In this document: positions 52,114-63,150 of the stretch, piece after piece
Layout: every line of letters begins with the position of its first letter
How positions within the stretch are numbered: position 1 is the stretch's first letter
NCBI GenBank assembly: GCA_027704905.1
Contig: CM051000.1
Coordinates: forward strand, 9,405,072 to 9,469,071
Length of the DNA stretch: 64,000 nt
DNA from: Muraenolepis orangiensis
Taxonomy: Eukaryota; Chordata; Actinopteri; Gadiformes; Muraenolepididae
Direction of reading: 5' to 3'
Notes under the pieces: generated by a model
The model's database searches: none
Seen by the model: the letters and a program-made list of their open reading frames with translations, nothing else
Told to the model about the DNA's origin: nothing
Made by a program: the position numbers and the translations under genes

Positions 52114-53768
52114 ATGAACATCTTCACTAAAGTCACAGCATTAGCCCAACAAACCAGGTAGGTTGGCAGTTGCCTTGGGCCCAAACAGAGGCCCGCACTC
52201 TGCGGCCGGTTGCCCTCGTCTTCAAGTTATTGAAGCCGAGTTCATGAATTTCCTGTTCCAGCCTAAAAACAGCCTGTGTTTATGTAGAACTACACTTGGA
52301 TGGAGTCCATCATAGTAAATACTATTACATGTTCTGTTACGTAAACAATAACTAATGACATTCTCAGGGGCAATGTGTGTTCAATAGGCTATGTATTGAC
52401 TCATTCGGCCTCCATCTTTTTTTGTCATTTATGTAAAATATATATATAAACAATCGCCTTTCTTCACAGCAAGCTGGGGTCTGTACTCCAACGTGCCTTC
52501 TATGGGTCCAGTGGGAGGGTAAGTTTATTTATATATATATATATATCACTTAATTTAAATTAGGCCTAGTGAAATACTCAATTGTGCTTGCCTATTATAG
52601 CTAATATTAGTCTAATACTGTTATTATAGGCCACATTTGAATGACGTCTTTTTTTTATTATACAGGTGACCCTTTTTGAGCAGAGGAACTTTGCCGGGAG
52701 ACGGCTGGACCTGAGTTCCGACTGCCAAAAACTTAGCGATAAGAACTTCCCAGAGAGATGCAACTCGGTGCAGGTGGAGAGTGGAGCGTAAGACAAGCCA
52801 TTGAGCATTTTAGAGTTACACTCGATGGATGTTTCTGGATTGTCGCCTTCTTTGACAAATGTATATAGGGCGCCCTCTAGCGACACAACAGAAGAACAGC
52901 TTAGCCTCTCTTCCAACCTATAGAAATACAATCACTTCGTATGACACGAAAGGCATTTTGACATTGTGAACTTAAATACTGCTTATTGTATTTTTACTTT
53001 ACTAATTGTGCATGTTGGCCCATGTAGATGGATAGGCTACGAACACGATAACTTCCGTGGGCGCCAGTACTTGTGGGACATGTCTGAGAGGGGAGAGTAC
53101 AACTGCTATGACAAGTGGTGTGCTCAGGTGGACCACATCTCCTCCGTCCGTGGAATCAAGCAGGTAAGGCACACAACCTTATTAGAAAATATATATATTT
53201 TTAAATGTACCGTAGCCTAGCCCAATATGAATCACCAACAAAAACCGGTGTTCTCAAAAAAGAAAAGTGCGTGGTTTCATCCAGCTGAAAATAGTGCTGT
53301 GAAGAGCAAATGTATTGGTTCAACGAAGGCCGTTTTCATCCGACATGCACTCTGGCCGTAGGACAATAACCCTCCCAGGGCCCAACTGTTTGAGAAAGGC
53401 GGCTTCTCTGGTAAGAAGACGGAGATCCAGGACGACATTCCCAACCTGATGACCCGTCACAGCCTGAACAGAGCCGCCTCCATCCGCGTCCTCGGTGGAG
53501 CGTAAGTCCAGCTCTTTGGAACCAAGATAGCCATAGTCACTAGGAGTTCCCATTATTCCATCAGACTCATTGGGAGGAGGCAGATGCCTTCGCATATCAA
53601 GACCATTAAGTTTATTCTGATCTCATCTTCCACAGTTGGGTGATTTACCAGGAGCCCAATTACAGAGGTCCCCACTACATCCTGGAGAAACGTGACTTCA
53701 ACAACTCAGCCGACTGGGGTTGTCAGAATAGCACCATTGGATCCATGCGTAGAGTCCGCTTCGCCTAA
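52114..53768 (+). CDS. crybgx: Beta/gamma-crystallin (crybgx-like)
   Basis: A structural lens protein with four Greek-key motifs in two domains. Coding exons: 52114-52157, 52470-52518, 52666-52787, 53028-53163, 53362-53501 and 53636-53768 (624 nt, 207 aa, all in frame). Exons 1-2 encode an N-terminal arm of about 31 residues. Exons 3-6 each encode one Greek key: VTLFEQRNFAGRRLDLSSDC, WIGYEHDNFRGRQYLWDMSE, RAQLFEKGGFSGKKTEIQDD and WVIYQEPNYRGPHYILEKRD. One motif per exon is the beta-crystallin gene plan; gamma-crystallins put two motifs per exon. From memory the protein is closest to the fish crybgx (beta gamma X) type. The family is certain, the symbol less so. AATAAA at 53862-53867 is a likely poly(A) signal. 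Confidence 0.88.
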
Positions 53769-53861
53769 GCGATCCAGTCTTCGGCTCTCAGCTCCAGCAG
53801 TACAAGGCACAGATGACCCTCATACGACAGTCATGCTGACGCATCAGAAACCCATTTAAGT

Positions 53862-53867
53862 AATAAA
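53862..53867 (+). promoter_or_regulatory. Crystallin gene poly(A) signal
   Basis: AATAAA 94 bases after the stop codon. The convergent ccnb2 copy A signal lies at 54118-54123. Confidence 0.65.
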
Positions 53868-54346
53868 CTGAAATGAGCCTTCAGACCAGTTTCATTCTTG
53901 CCAACTGCAGAAATTTAAGGCAATGTTAATGCCTTTTGAAAAGTGTGGATGACTAACCGGCTTATTACATGCAGTTAACATTTAGCTCCCCAAATAAATA
54001 CAACAGTAAATTGCCTGATAAAACTAGCACACATCACAAAAGTCACCATTGTAAAAGAGCCTCTAGGCCAAAATATTTCTTAAACTCAAGCACCACGTCA
54101 AAGTTCATTAAAATGGTTTTATTTCAAATATACACACACATGAAGGAAAATGTAGTACATACTTGATGAGGAAAGACCAATATTGTGAAAAAAGGTTCAT
54201 TAAAAAAAAAATTTGAAAGATTTTACCAGAATCCACAACATTTTGAAGAGATTATTAAAAGCCAATTAAATTTATCCCCATCAGACTCTTTAAAAAATAA
54301 AGTGCAAATAAAAATATGTACATCTTAAAAAGAAAGAAAAAAAACT
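53868..54346. other. Convergent 3' spacer, crystallin and ccnb2 copy A
   Basis: AT-rich 3' UTR sequence. AATAAA on the minus strand at 54123-54118, about 225 bases beyond the ccnb2 copy A stop, is its likely poly(A) signal. No other feature. Confidence 0.55.
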
Positions 54347-56542
54347 TCACTGATCGTTCGGCAGGGGCGCCGCAATGCTCGTAAGGGGAGCCGCAGTGCT
54401 CGTAAGGGGAGCCGCAGTGCTCATAAGGGGAGCCGCAGTGCTCATAAGGGGAGCCGCCAAGCTCAGAACAACAGATGACTTGAGCTGAGGAATCAGGCTG
54501 ATCTTCATAAGCTTGCTGCTAGAGTACTTGTTCTTGACAGCCTGTGACGGAGAGGGTAAAGTTTTATGACACCGTGGTACATAGAGCATTTTAAACACGA
54601 TCGCCTGATTATCAACCTACCTGGAACTTGGTTTTGCCCTCATTGATAGTGACTACATTTTTGGCCAGGTGCTGCATGATGGGCTTCAAGTGATCCTCGT
54701 CATAAGCAGCGTAGTGGTGCTGCGTGGGAGACTGCAGGATAAAGACGACAAGCTTCAGAATTCAGGCCTCAAGCCGACTTGAGAACTGAAAAACACTACA
54801 CTGATCTTACCCATGGAAGGTCCTCCAGCAGGAGCTGAGCGAGGCACAGGGAAGCAGCGGCGATCTCAGAGGGTCGGTAGTGCACCATGTCATAATCCAC
54901 CAGGGTCAGCTCCATTAGATATTTGGCAAGGGTATGCTTTTCCACATTCGACTGAAACATTGACAAGCAGCCGTCAGCTCCATATGTTAACATTTCAGAA
55001 ATGTATACACAAGTGTGACATGGAATTTGGTCTACAAGGTTAGACAACAATTGACTCAGTCATGCTCCCAGCTTCAAACCCCAACTCACATTTGCAGCCT
55101 TTGAGGCTCTCCTGAGGAAGTGTAAAGGTAGAGGACGTCCAAGGTCAAAGTTGAGGCACCTGAGAATCAGCATCTCCATCTGCAGAATCTGGGCCTTGGT
55201 GAAGGCATTGTCAGTGATGTACGCAAAGTCTGCTACGTCTGGACTGTACATCTCTTCATACTTTGAAGCCACCAACATGGCCGTCACACCGGCAAGCTGG
55301 AGCTTCCTGCGAGACACTGGCTGAACCTGTAGTGCAGAAGATGGTCATTAAGCTGAAGCTGATCAAGGGCAACCAAAGCAGTGACAACACAAGTCCCCAC
55401 CACCCACCTGGAGAAACCGATCCAAAATAGCAACCGTGAGATACAGAGTCTCTTGCAGCAGCTGGAACCTAGCGTGAACCTGGATCAGCCAGTCAATCAG
55501 GAGGGCCCTCATTCTTTCATTGATTTCGTAGCCTTGCAAGTACTTGGGTCGCACACTTTGTTTTTGCTATAGGGGATAGACCAGTTTGATTAAAAACAAA
55601 TACAATTAAAGACAAACTATGGCAATGCATCGACCTTGAAGTGAGTTACCTCAAGAGTCATGAGATATGCATAGATGTCCTTCACATATTCAGCACACAA
55701 CTGTGGCATGTCTCCATCCAGGTCATCAATATCTTCTACAGTTAGGAGAGCATCAGAGAAAGCCTGGCAGAGTTCCTCTTCTTTCATGGAGACGTCAGCT
55801 GACTCGTCAGGCACGGAAGCTTCTGGCACCTGAACTGCACGCACTACAGCAACCGGCTTCTGTTTGGCCTTCAGGTTCAGGCCTTGTTTTGTGGTACCTT
55901 TGGGGAGTAGAGTCTTCTGCAGAGAGAGTTTTGATTTAGAAGGGAAAAAACTAGTAGAAACTAGTTTGAACAAAATACATATTATTTAGTCAAGTTACCT
56001 TTGGGTTTACAGCTACAGCGGGAACGTTTGTAAGCTCTCCGAGAGCTGCTCTCCTTGTGCCACCAACAGTGGCTTTGCCCATTCTCGGGTTCTCGGGGCC
56101 AGTGACGAACTGAAAAATAAAATGCTTTTATTCAACACCAGGGGACCAGTTAACCTTTGCACCGATTGTGGTAAAAACAAAGCAAAACATTTGATACGAA
56201 AGTTTCTTAAAGCTGAACCATGACAATTAGGTTTTGTTTACATTTGATAACCACACAACTTAAACAATTGATATTCTGCCAAATGTATACACATTTGTGA
56301 CCCACTTGCCCGACCGGGCAACCTTAGTTGAGCCCCAAACACATTGATCAAATTGTTTAAAGTCTACACAAGTAAAGACGAATAAACTAGTACAGAAAAA
56401 AGCGAAAAAGACGGAAGTTAGCACCTAGAGTCCGTAGCATGGTTAGCAAGAGCACATTAGTTATTGTCGCTGATGTAATGTTTCGTACGAAGGCAGTATG
56501 TAGTAGGTTACTTACAGCAGCACGAACTTCCATCGACGACAT
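54347..56542 (-). CDS. ccnb2: Cyclin B2, tandem copy A
   Basis: A G2/M cyclin that activates CDK1. Minus-strand coding exons: 56542-56516, 56109-55999, 55916-55650, 55566-55408, 55326-55090, 54951-54811, 54731-54621 and 54541-54347 (1248 nt, 415 aa, in frame; human 398). It has a D-box RAALGELTN at residues 29-37, then SMKEEELCQAFSDALLTVED, which matches human CCNB2 closely. The first cyclin box has the hydrophobic-patch motif MRALLIDWLIQVH and SKYEEMYSPDVADFAYITDN. The second has EKHTLAKYLMELTLVDYDMV. The C-terminus is unusual: after MKISLIPQLKSS it carries about four copies of a heptapeptide APLMSTA/APLTSTA encoded by 21-bp repeats, absent from copy B. Start chosen at the first ATG of a 9-codon exon, the same in both copies. 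Confidence 0.97.
54363..54462 (-). repeat. 21-bp coding repeat in ccnb2 copy A
   Basis: About four units of AGGGGAGCCGCAGTGCTCGT type encode the APLxSTA heptapeptide tail. Confidence 0.93.
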
Positions 56543-56669
56543 GGCTGAGCGTAAGATTCGTATTCAAATAAGTTGACAAAATGTACGAAAAGACTTGCCG
56601 ACCACAAAATAGTTTCTATACGGTACCGTATGCTCTGCGCAACGCTAATAAACAAAGCTGAATCCTGCA

Positions 56670-56740
56670 ACCGTTCAAATAACGCTAGGCCCCATCTCAT
56701 TGGTTACAGCTGAGCAAAATGCAGGCTTCTCATTGGTTAC
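56670..56740 (-). promoter_or_regulatory. ccnb2: ccnb2 copy A cell-cycle promoter (CHR and two CCAAT boxes)
   Basis: Read on the minus strand, two CCAAT boxes (56736-56732 and 56703-56699) are exactly 33 bases apart and are followed by a CHR element TTTGAA (56679-56674), about 130 bases upstream of the ATG. NF-Y sites at 33-base spacing with a downstream CHR are the known architecture of vertebrate cyclin B2 promoters bound by NF-Y and DREAM/MuvB complexes. Confidence 0.75.
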
Positions 56741-56997
56741 CAGGTGTTTACGTGATAGGGTCAAAGGTTATTAAAAACAAATCACATTTGCAACTAAGTT
56801 TGGAAAATAAACAACAAACTAATTATCATCATATGTTGTGAGGTCGTGGAGGTTGTTTAAACTTTTTTTATTAGAGAAATCGATTATACAGTACACGTAC
56901 TATCATCCATTGATTGGCAACTATGCAATGTCAACGATTTAACGACTAAGCGTATGCTTTTAACAATTTAAATATATATTTTAATTGTCACCCCCTG
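56741..56997. other. Upstream flank of ccnb2 copy A
   Basis: AT-rich flank with no gene or further repeat recognised. Confidence 0.5.
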
Positions 56998-57384
56998 TAG
57001 ATTAGATTAGATTAGATTCAAATCTATTGTCATTGCACAGCACAAATACAGTACAGCGAAAATGATTTGGCATCTAACCAGAGCGCAAATGTTGCTGTAA
57101 AGTGCATGGATATATATAATGTACAGTGGTTAAATAAGATGTAAAAACTGTCTACTAAAAACAGCTACTAAAAACGGGTAAAAATAATTTGGTATATATA
57201 ATAATAGAGTAGGTATGAGATATGTGCATATATATATACATACTGCATACCCTAATTGCTCACTAACTGTTTATACTTGTATACTTACCTGTGTGTGTAT
57301 ATATACACATACATACATACAGGTAAGAATACAAGTATATACCATAAGTATATTATACTTATGGTATATACTTGTATTCTTACC

Positions 57385-57461
<77 letters not shown>

Positions 57462-58345
57462 GGGTAAGTATACAAGTATAAACAGTTAGTGAGCAATTAG
57501 GGTATGCAATATAAACAGTTGAAGATTGATATATATATATGGTAAGTACAGTAAAAAAAAATGTACATGGCTATCATACAGGTATGTAAACAATAAATAT
57601 GTAAACTATAGGTAGAGGTAGGGAGTTATGATACAGTGCAAGGCCGTTGAAGATATTGATGGTGAAAGGGTCGTCAGCAGAGTTCAAAGTTTGTATGTTG
57701 GGCAGCAGAGGGGTCAGGGGGCGGCGTTCCGAGAGATAACAGCTGAGGGGAAGAAGCTGTTCCTGAGCCTGCTTGACTTGGAACAAAGGTTCCTGTAGCG
57801 CCTCCGGGAGGGGAGGAGGGCAAACAGTCCATGGTTGGGGTTAGAGGTGTCTTTGACAATTTTTGTTGTGCCTTCCTCAGACACCGTTTGTGGTGTGTAG
57901 TCTTTATTGCAGGGAGGGGTAATCCAACGATGCGTTGGTCGGTTTTCATCACCCTCTTCAGCACTTTCCGGTCTAAGAAAGTGCAGTTGCCGTACCACAC
58001 TGTGATGCAGTTGGTTAGTATGCTTTCGATGGCACACCCGTAAAAGTTCACCGGAATCTAAAGAGACAGGTGGGCTTTCCTCAGTCTCCTCAGGAAGAAG
58101 AGAGGCTGGTGAGCTTTCTTGACCTGTAAGGCAGTGTTGAGGGTCCAAGAGAGGTCCTCGGAGATGTGGACCCCCAGGAATTTGAAGCTGGAGACACGCT
58201 CTACCTCCGCCCCGTTGATGAGGATGGGGGCATTCCGAAGTCCACGTTTTGCTCCTTGGTCTTCTTGGTGTTGAGTTGCTGTAGAGTCGGGAAGATCATT
58301 TTTTTTCAAACTGGTTTGATATTATCAGGTCCGACTCACGTACTG
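56998..58345 (-). mobile_element. Non-LTR retrotransposon fragment, family 1, with RT C-terminus
   Basis: Minus-strand coding remnants at 58310-57660 read FKFLGVHISEDLSWTLNT, LFFLRRLRKAHLSL and, in another frame, SILTNCITVWYGNC and LDRKVLKRVMKTDQRIVG. This is the C-terminal part of a fish CR1/jockey-type LINE protein broken by frameshifts. The 3' UTR (57655-56998) ends in the tail AGATTAGATTAGATT and contains the nested palindrome 57245-57507. Confidence 0.85.
57245..57507. repeat. Nested inverted repeats around TA tracts
   Basis: Outer arms 57245-57300 and 57452-57507 are near-perfect reverse complements of about 56 bases. Inside lies a perfect palindrome, arms 57320-57352 and 57354-57386 around a single T at 57353. 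TA/CA tracts fill the rest. Confidence 0.95.
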
Positions 58346-58393
58346 TGGGGGCACTGAGACCAGAGATTATGATGGCAACAGCCAATGAGATTT

Positions 58394-58790
58394 TAGATTC
58401 AAGATTGGAGATGCTTTTATTTGCCATGTGCAACAAGTAGGCTACAATGGAATGCTTACTAACCATTCCCTTCTGCAGTATGCATTTCCTACAACAATAC
58501 TATACTATACTAAACTATGCAATACTATACTATACTATACTATACTATAAACAACACAATATACTATCTACTATATAATATACTTTAAACAACACTATAT
58601 ACATGTACTATATACTATAAACAACACTGTATTCTACCTACTATAAACTATACTATATATTATAAATAGCACTATAGTACCATATACTATACACAAAAAG
58701 AACAATCAAGTGGCTGATGGATAGTACAGATTGATAGATGAAGAGTGACTCATAATTAGTACCTTGCACAACAACCGGAAATGCATTTAT
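58394..58790 (-). mobile_element. LINE 3'-end fragment, family 2
   Basis: GATTCAAGATTGGAGATGC and TTTGCCATGTGCAACAAGTA, then TGGAATGCTTAC and many ACTATACT/ACTATAAACAAC words. This copy is rich in slippage-type repeats of TATAC. Confidence 0.8.
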
Positions 58791-58847
58791 CGGAAGCTAA
58801 AAATCACATGACTACAGATGCCAACCGAAATGCATAATTATGTGGTC

Positions 58848-59990
58848 AAGATTCTTTATTTTGCCATATGTAACACGTACAGTGGAATGCATGCTCCCCA
58901 TTCACTCCTGCATTCTGAATTTCAACAACAATACTCAATACTATAAACACTATATATTATACTATATACTATAATCAACAATATACTATATCAATACTAT
59001 ACATAATAAAAAACAATAAGAACAATAAATAGCAATGGATGATATATACATATTGCGGATCGTGCAAAAAGCATTTTAAAGTGACAGTAGTGCAGCACGG
59101 TAGTAAGTGGTAGCATCATCATGAATAATAAAGGTACAGAACAGTGCAGTATGGTAATGAGTCCAGTAAGTCCAGTAAGGAAGTTTGACACAGTGTAATG
59201 TAATATTGGTATTGTTCTGGTTCAGATGCTGCGACACCGGTGACCGGACGGCGAGGGGGAAGAAGAGATGGTGCCCAGGGTGGTTGCGGTCCTTTGTGAT
59301 GGAGATGGTCTTATTCCGACACCTGGTCCTAAAGATCTCTTTGATGCATGGAAGAGTACATCCTATAATATTTTTTTATTCCTTGTCCTGTGCAGTGTTG
59401 TTGCCATACCACACAGTGACGCCACTCATTAGGACGCTCTCTATGGTGCCACAGAAGAAGTTCACAAGCCAACATGGGCTTATGCCGCTTCTCCTCAGGC
59501 ACGCGTAGAGATGCTGGGATGCCTTCTTCAGCATGGCCTCCTAGTTGTGGGTCCACGCCAGGAGATCTGTAGTCCCAGGAAACGGAAGTCCACGATGAGC
59601 TCCTTAGTCTTGCTGTCATTCAGTGCCATGCGGTTGTCCTTACACCATTACGTCAGCAGGACTACCTCATCTCTGTACTTGTTGCTTATCAGGCCGATGA
59701 CTGGTGTCATTTGCAAACTTATGATGTAGTTGTTACCGTGTGTGGCTGTACAGTCATGCGTGTACATAGAGTACAGCTGGGCAGCAGTCTTGAGGTGCTT
59801 GTGTTGAGGGCCAGAGTGGATGAGATGTTACCAATCTTCACAACTTGAGGCCTGCCTGTCAGGAAGTCCCTTATCCAGTTACAGATGGGTGAGCCCTAAC
59901 ATAGGTCCCTCGGTTTCCGTACCAGCTTGGAAGGAACGACGGCGTGTAAAACCAAGCTGTAGTCAATGAACAGTGATGTCGGTGTCCCTC
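58848..59990 (-). mobile_element. Non-LTR retrotransposon fragment, family 2, with RT remnants
   Basis: The 3' UTR (58848-59200) has the family-2 words. Minus-strand frames further right (59950-59600) read IDYSLVLHAVVPSKLV, SPICNWIRDFLTGRPQVVKI and MALNDSKTKELIVDF with stops and frameshifts, which are CR1/jockey-type reverse-transcriptase segments. It is inactive. Confidence 0.82.
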
Positions 59991-59994
59991 CTAA

Positions 59995-60235
59995 ATCTGG
60001 AGGATTGAATCCTCTTTATTGGTCAAATACATGTAAACAGTGAAATTAGTTTCTCTCCATTAAACCCATCCTAGTAGGAGCAGTGGGCAGCTATTTGTTA
60101 TATACAGCGCCAGGGGAGCAGTGTAGGGGTCTGGTGCCTTGCTCAAGGGCAACACGGCAGTGCCCAGGTGTTTTGAAACGGCAACCTTCCGGTTCCCAAG
60201 CCAAGGCCCAACAGACAGAGCTATTCGTCCTGAGC
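59995..60235 (-). mobile_element. tRNA-derived SINE copy, reverse orientation
   Basis: CTGGAGGATTGAATCCTCTT, CATTAAACCCATCCTAGTAG, GTGCCTTGCTCAAGGGCAAC and a degenerate tRNA head near 60175-60232, as in the 16163 copy. Confidence 0.85.
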
Positions 60236-60795
60236 TCCTTGTAGTTTGAGGACCCTCAGGCCTTTCCAAAGGAGTTGGGTGTCAAACCCCCTTAACTAGT
60301 TTATTTTTGTAATCCAATTAGTCACCTCACTCAATAGTCTGGGCCAGTATTGATTGCAATGTGCCATAACTGTCCCAACCAAGTTAAATATTCACGAATA
60401 GTTTTACATGTTAGTTTACCCTTTAAAGGACCCCCCCCAGTGGCAGATCTGCATGGCTCTTTTCCATCCTGGAACCAAAGTGGTGGAATGAACTCACCAC
60501 GGATGTCAGGACTGCAGGGTCAGTACACATCTTCTACCGCATGCTAAAGACCTATCCTCGTCACCTAGGTCCACTTTTACGAGTCTTAAAATAAAGAGTA
60601 GTCTTGTAGCCACACCTAATTTATGATAGTCTTAACATTAGAGCCTTAGTCATTGTAGGGCAAGGTCACTAGCATGTTAGTAAATAAACACAAAAGCCAG
60701 TAACAGATTTTTAAAAAATTTATTAAAAGTCAACTGGGGCAAAGTAAAACATTTTGTGAAAATAAAAGTTTATGTACAATTTAAAATCCCAAAAT
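60236..60795. other. Spacer downstream of ccnb2 copy B with a LINE scrap
   Basis: 60437-60560 is a decayed plus-strand piece of the L2-type LINE (GGTGGAATGAACTCACCACG, GATGTCAGGACTGCAGGGTC). AATAAA on the minus strand at 60724-60719 is the likely poly(A) signal of ccnb2 copy B, 72 bases beyond its stop. Confidence 0.6.
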
Positions 60796-62625
60796 TTAGG
60801 GATCATTGAGCAGAGAAGCAGCAAAATCCACAATAACGGCGGACTTGAGGCAAGAGTTCAGGCTGATCTTCATTAGCTTGCTGCTGGAGTACTTGTTCTT
60901 GACAGCCTTTTGGGAGGGAGACTCAATTAGCAATGAGGTTTTCCATAAGTTCGCTCTTCTACTGCATGATCATCATTATCTTACCTGGAACTTTGTTTTG
61001 CCCTCACTGACAGTGACTACGTTTTTGGCCATGTGCTGCATGATTGGCTTCAAATGACCCTCGTCATACGTAGCATAGTGGTGCTGCGTGGGAGACTGCA
61101 GGAGAAAAATGACAAGCTTCAGAATTCTGGACTCAGCCGACTTGAGAACTGAAAAACACTACACTGATCTTACCCATGGAAGGTCCTCCAGCAGGAGCTG
61201 AGAGAGGCACAGGGAAGCAGCGGCGATCTCAGAGGGTCGGTAGTGCACCATGTCATAATCCACCAGGGTCAGCTCCATTAGATACTTGGCAAGGGTATGC
61301 TTTTCCACATTGGACTGAAACATTACCAAGCAGCCGTCACAAGTGTGACATGGAATTCGGTCTACAAGGTTAGACAACAATTGACTCAGTCATGCTCCCA
61401 GCTTCAAACCCCAACTCACATTTGCAGCCTTTGAGGCTCTCCTGAGGAAGTGTAAAGGTAGAGGACGTCCAAGGTCAAAGTTGAGGCACCTGAGAATCAC
61501 CTGCTCCATTTGCAGAATCTGGGCCTTGGTGAAGGCATTGTCAGTGATGTACGCAAAGTCTGCTACGTCTGGACTGTACATCTCTTCATACTTTGAAGCA
61601 ACCCACATGGCAGTCACACCAGCAAGCTGGAGCTTCCTGCGAGACACTGGCTGAACCTGTAGTGCAGACAACCATAATCATTAAGCTGACGCTGATCAAG
61701 GGCAACCAAAGCAGTGACAACACAAGTCCCCACCACCCACCTGGAGAAACCGATCCAAAACGGCAACCGTGAGATACAGAGTCTCTTGCAGCAGCTGGAA
61801 CCTAGCGTGAACCTGGATCAGCCAGTCGATCAGGAGGCCCCTCATTTTTTCATTGATTTCATAGCCTTGCAAGTACTTTGGTCTCACATTTTGTGTTTGC
61901 TATAGGGGAAAGACCAGTTTGAGTCAAAACACCACAATTGAAGACAACAATGGACAAACGATGGTAATGCATCCACCTGGAAGTGAGTTACCTCAAGAGT
62001 CATGAGATATGCATAAATGTCCTTCACATATTCAGCACACAACTGTGGCATGTCCCCATCCTGGTAATCAATATCTTCTACAGTAAGGAAAGAGTCAGAG
62101 AAAGCCTGGCAGAGGTCCTCTTCCATGGAGATGTCAGCGGACTCTTCAGGCACAGAGGGCAGGGGAGCTTCTGGCACCACTTCTCCAACCACCTTCTGTT
62201 TGGCCTTCTGGTTCAGGACTTGTTTTGTGGAACATTTTGACAGCAGAGTGTTCTGTGGAAATATAGTCTTTACTTTAGGCAAAATCAATAATGGAAGCAA
62301 AACATGCGGACGTTTTGGCAGCATTACCTTTGTGATAACAGCTTCAGTGGGAGCGTTTGTAAGCTCTCCGAGAGCCGCTCGCCTTGTGCCGCAAACAGTG
62401 GCTTTACCCATTCTTGTAGAATTTTGTAGACCAGCTACCTGTATAATATGAAGTAAGTGAAAACTGTTTTACTTAGTTAACCATAATAGTCACCCGTACC
62501 CATCTTAACCTACTAGTTAACATTAACAAGCAAGCAGTTTCTGTGTCAAGGAAGGATCTAATGTAGCCAACTTTAAATCACAAGAAACAAATACTTACAG
62601 AAGCAATGAATTCCAGCGAGGACAT
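60796..62625 (-). CDS. ccnb2: Cyclin B2, tandem copy B
   Basis: A second complete cyclin B2. Minus-strand coding exons: 62625-62599, 62438-62328, 62252-61992, 61899-61741, 61656-61420, 61314-61174, 61095-60985 and 60906-60796 (1158 nt, 385 aa, in frame). It has the same eight-exon plan as copy A. D-box RAALGELTN at residues 29-37; SMEEDLCQAFSDSFLTVED; cyclin-box motif MRGLLIDWLIQVH (Gly where copy A has Ala). Exons 5 and 6 differ from copy A by only three and one residues, while exons 1-3 and the C-terminus differ strongly. It ends KSAVIVDFAASLLNDP without the heptapeptide repeat. Nothing suggests a pseudogene: introns and splice sites are intact. A single oocyte- or testis-biased copy is one possible reason for two genes; this is speculation. 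Confidence 0.96.
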
Positions 62626-62755
62626 GCTTGATGTATGTGCTAAAAGGGCTTGTTAAAAACAAATGAATGAATGACCGTGCGCACTCTCACGAATCACCAC
62701 AAACCCGAATGCACTTTACACCACTGTTGCCTCGACTTAAATACAGCTGCTCCAT

Positions 62756-62801
62756 CCAATGAGGGAAACGCCAGTCTACTCTCATTGGTTGGTGTAATTG
62801 G
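62756..62801 (-). promoter_or_regulatory. ccnb2: ccnb2 copy B promoter with rearranged CCAAT boxes
   Basis: On the minus strand there are CCAAT boxes at 62801-62797 and 62788-62784 (13 bases apart) and one in the opposite orientation at 62756-62760. I see no TTTGAA CHR at the expected place; the nearest similar word is TTTAAG near 62741. This differs from copy A's standard 33-base layout. Confidence 0.55.
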
Positions 62802-62860
62802 TCCCCAGGTGGGATGAGTGATGAGTGAAATTAATGACAATGATCTCTTTCCGCTGAGGT

Positions 62861-63150
62861 TTTGGACACAAAAACACAATTCATATTCCAAAACATGTAC
62901 ATTCAACACAATACCATAACAATAATATATACCATAAAAATTAACAAAAAAAGAGCAGCAAAGTGTCTGTCAAATGATATGTACATATCATTTGACAGTC
63001 ACTTTGCTGCTTTGTTTATTTTTATTGTATATATTATTTTTATTGTTATGGTATTGTCTTGGAGATGTATACTGCGGGAGGGAATGGGGAGTAAGCATTC
63101 CAATGTACCTGTTGGCAATTGGCCAATAAAAATATCTTGTATCTTGTATC
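62861..63150. mobile_element. Family-2 ends in head-to-head palindrome
   Basis: Arms from about 62907 and 63056 inward are reverse complements. The core TCAAATGATATGTACATATC and its flanks meet near 62988-62993. The right half continues as an ordinary family-2 3' end (GGGAGGGAATGGGGAGTAAG) with a (CTTGTAT)n tail at 63131-63148. Confidence 0.85.

Noticed and set aside
54347..56542. Copy A of ccnb2 as a pseudogene because of its repeat tail
   Set aside because: All eight exons are open, splice sites are intact and the promoter has the classical CCAAT/CHR layout.
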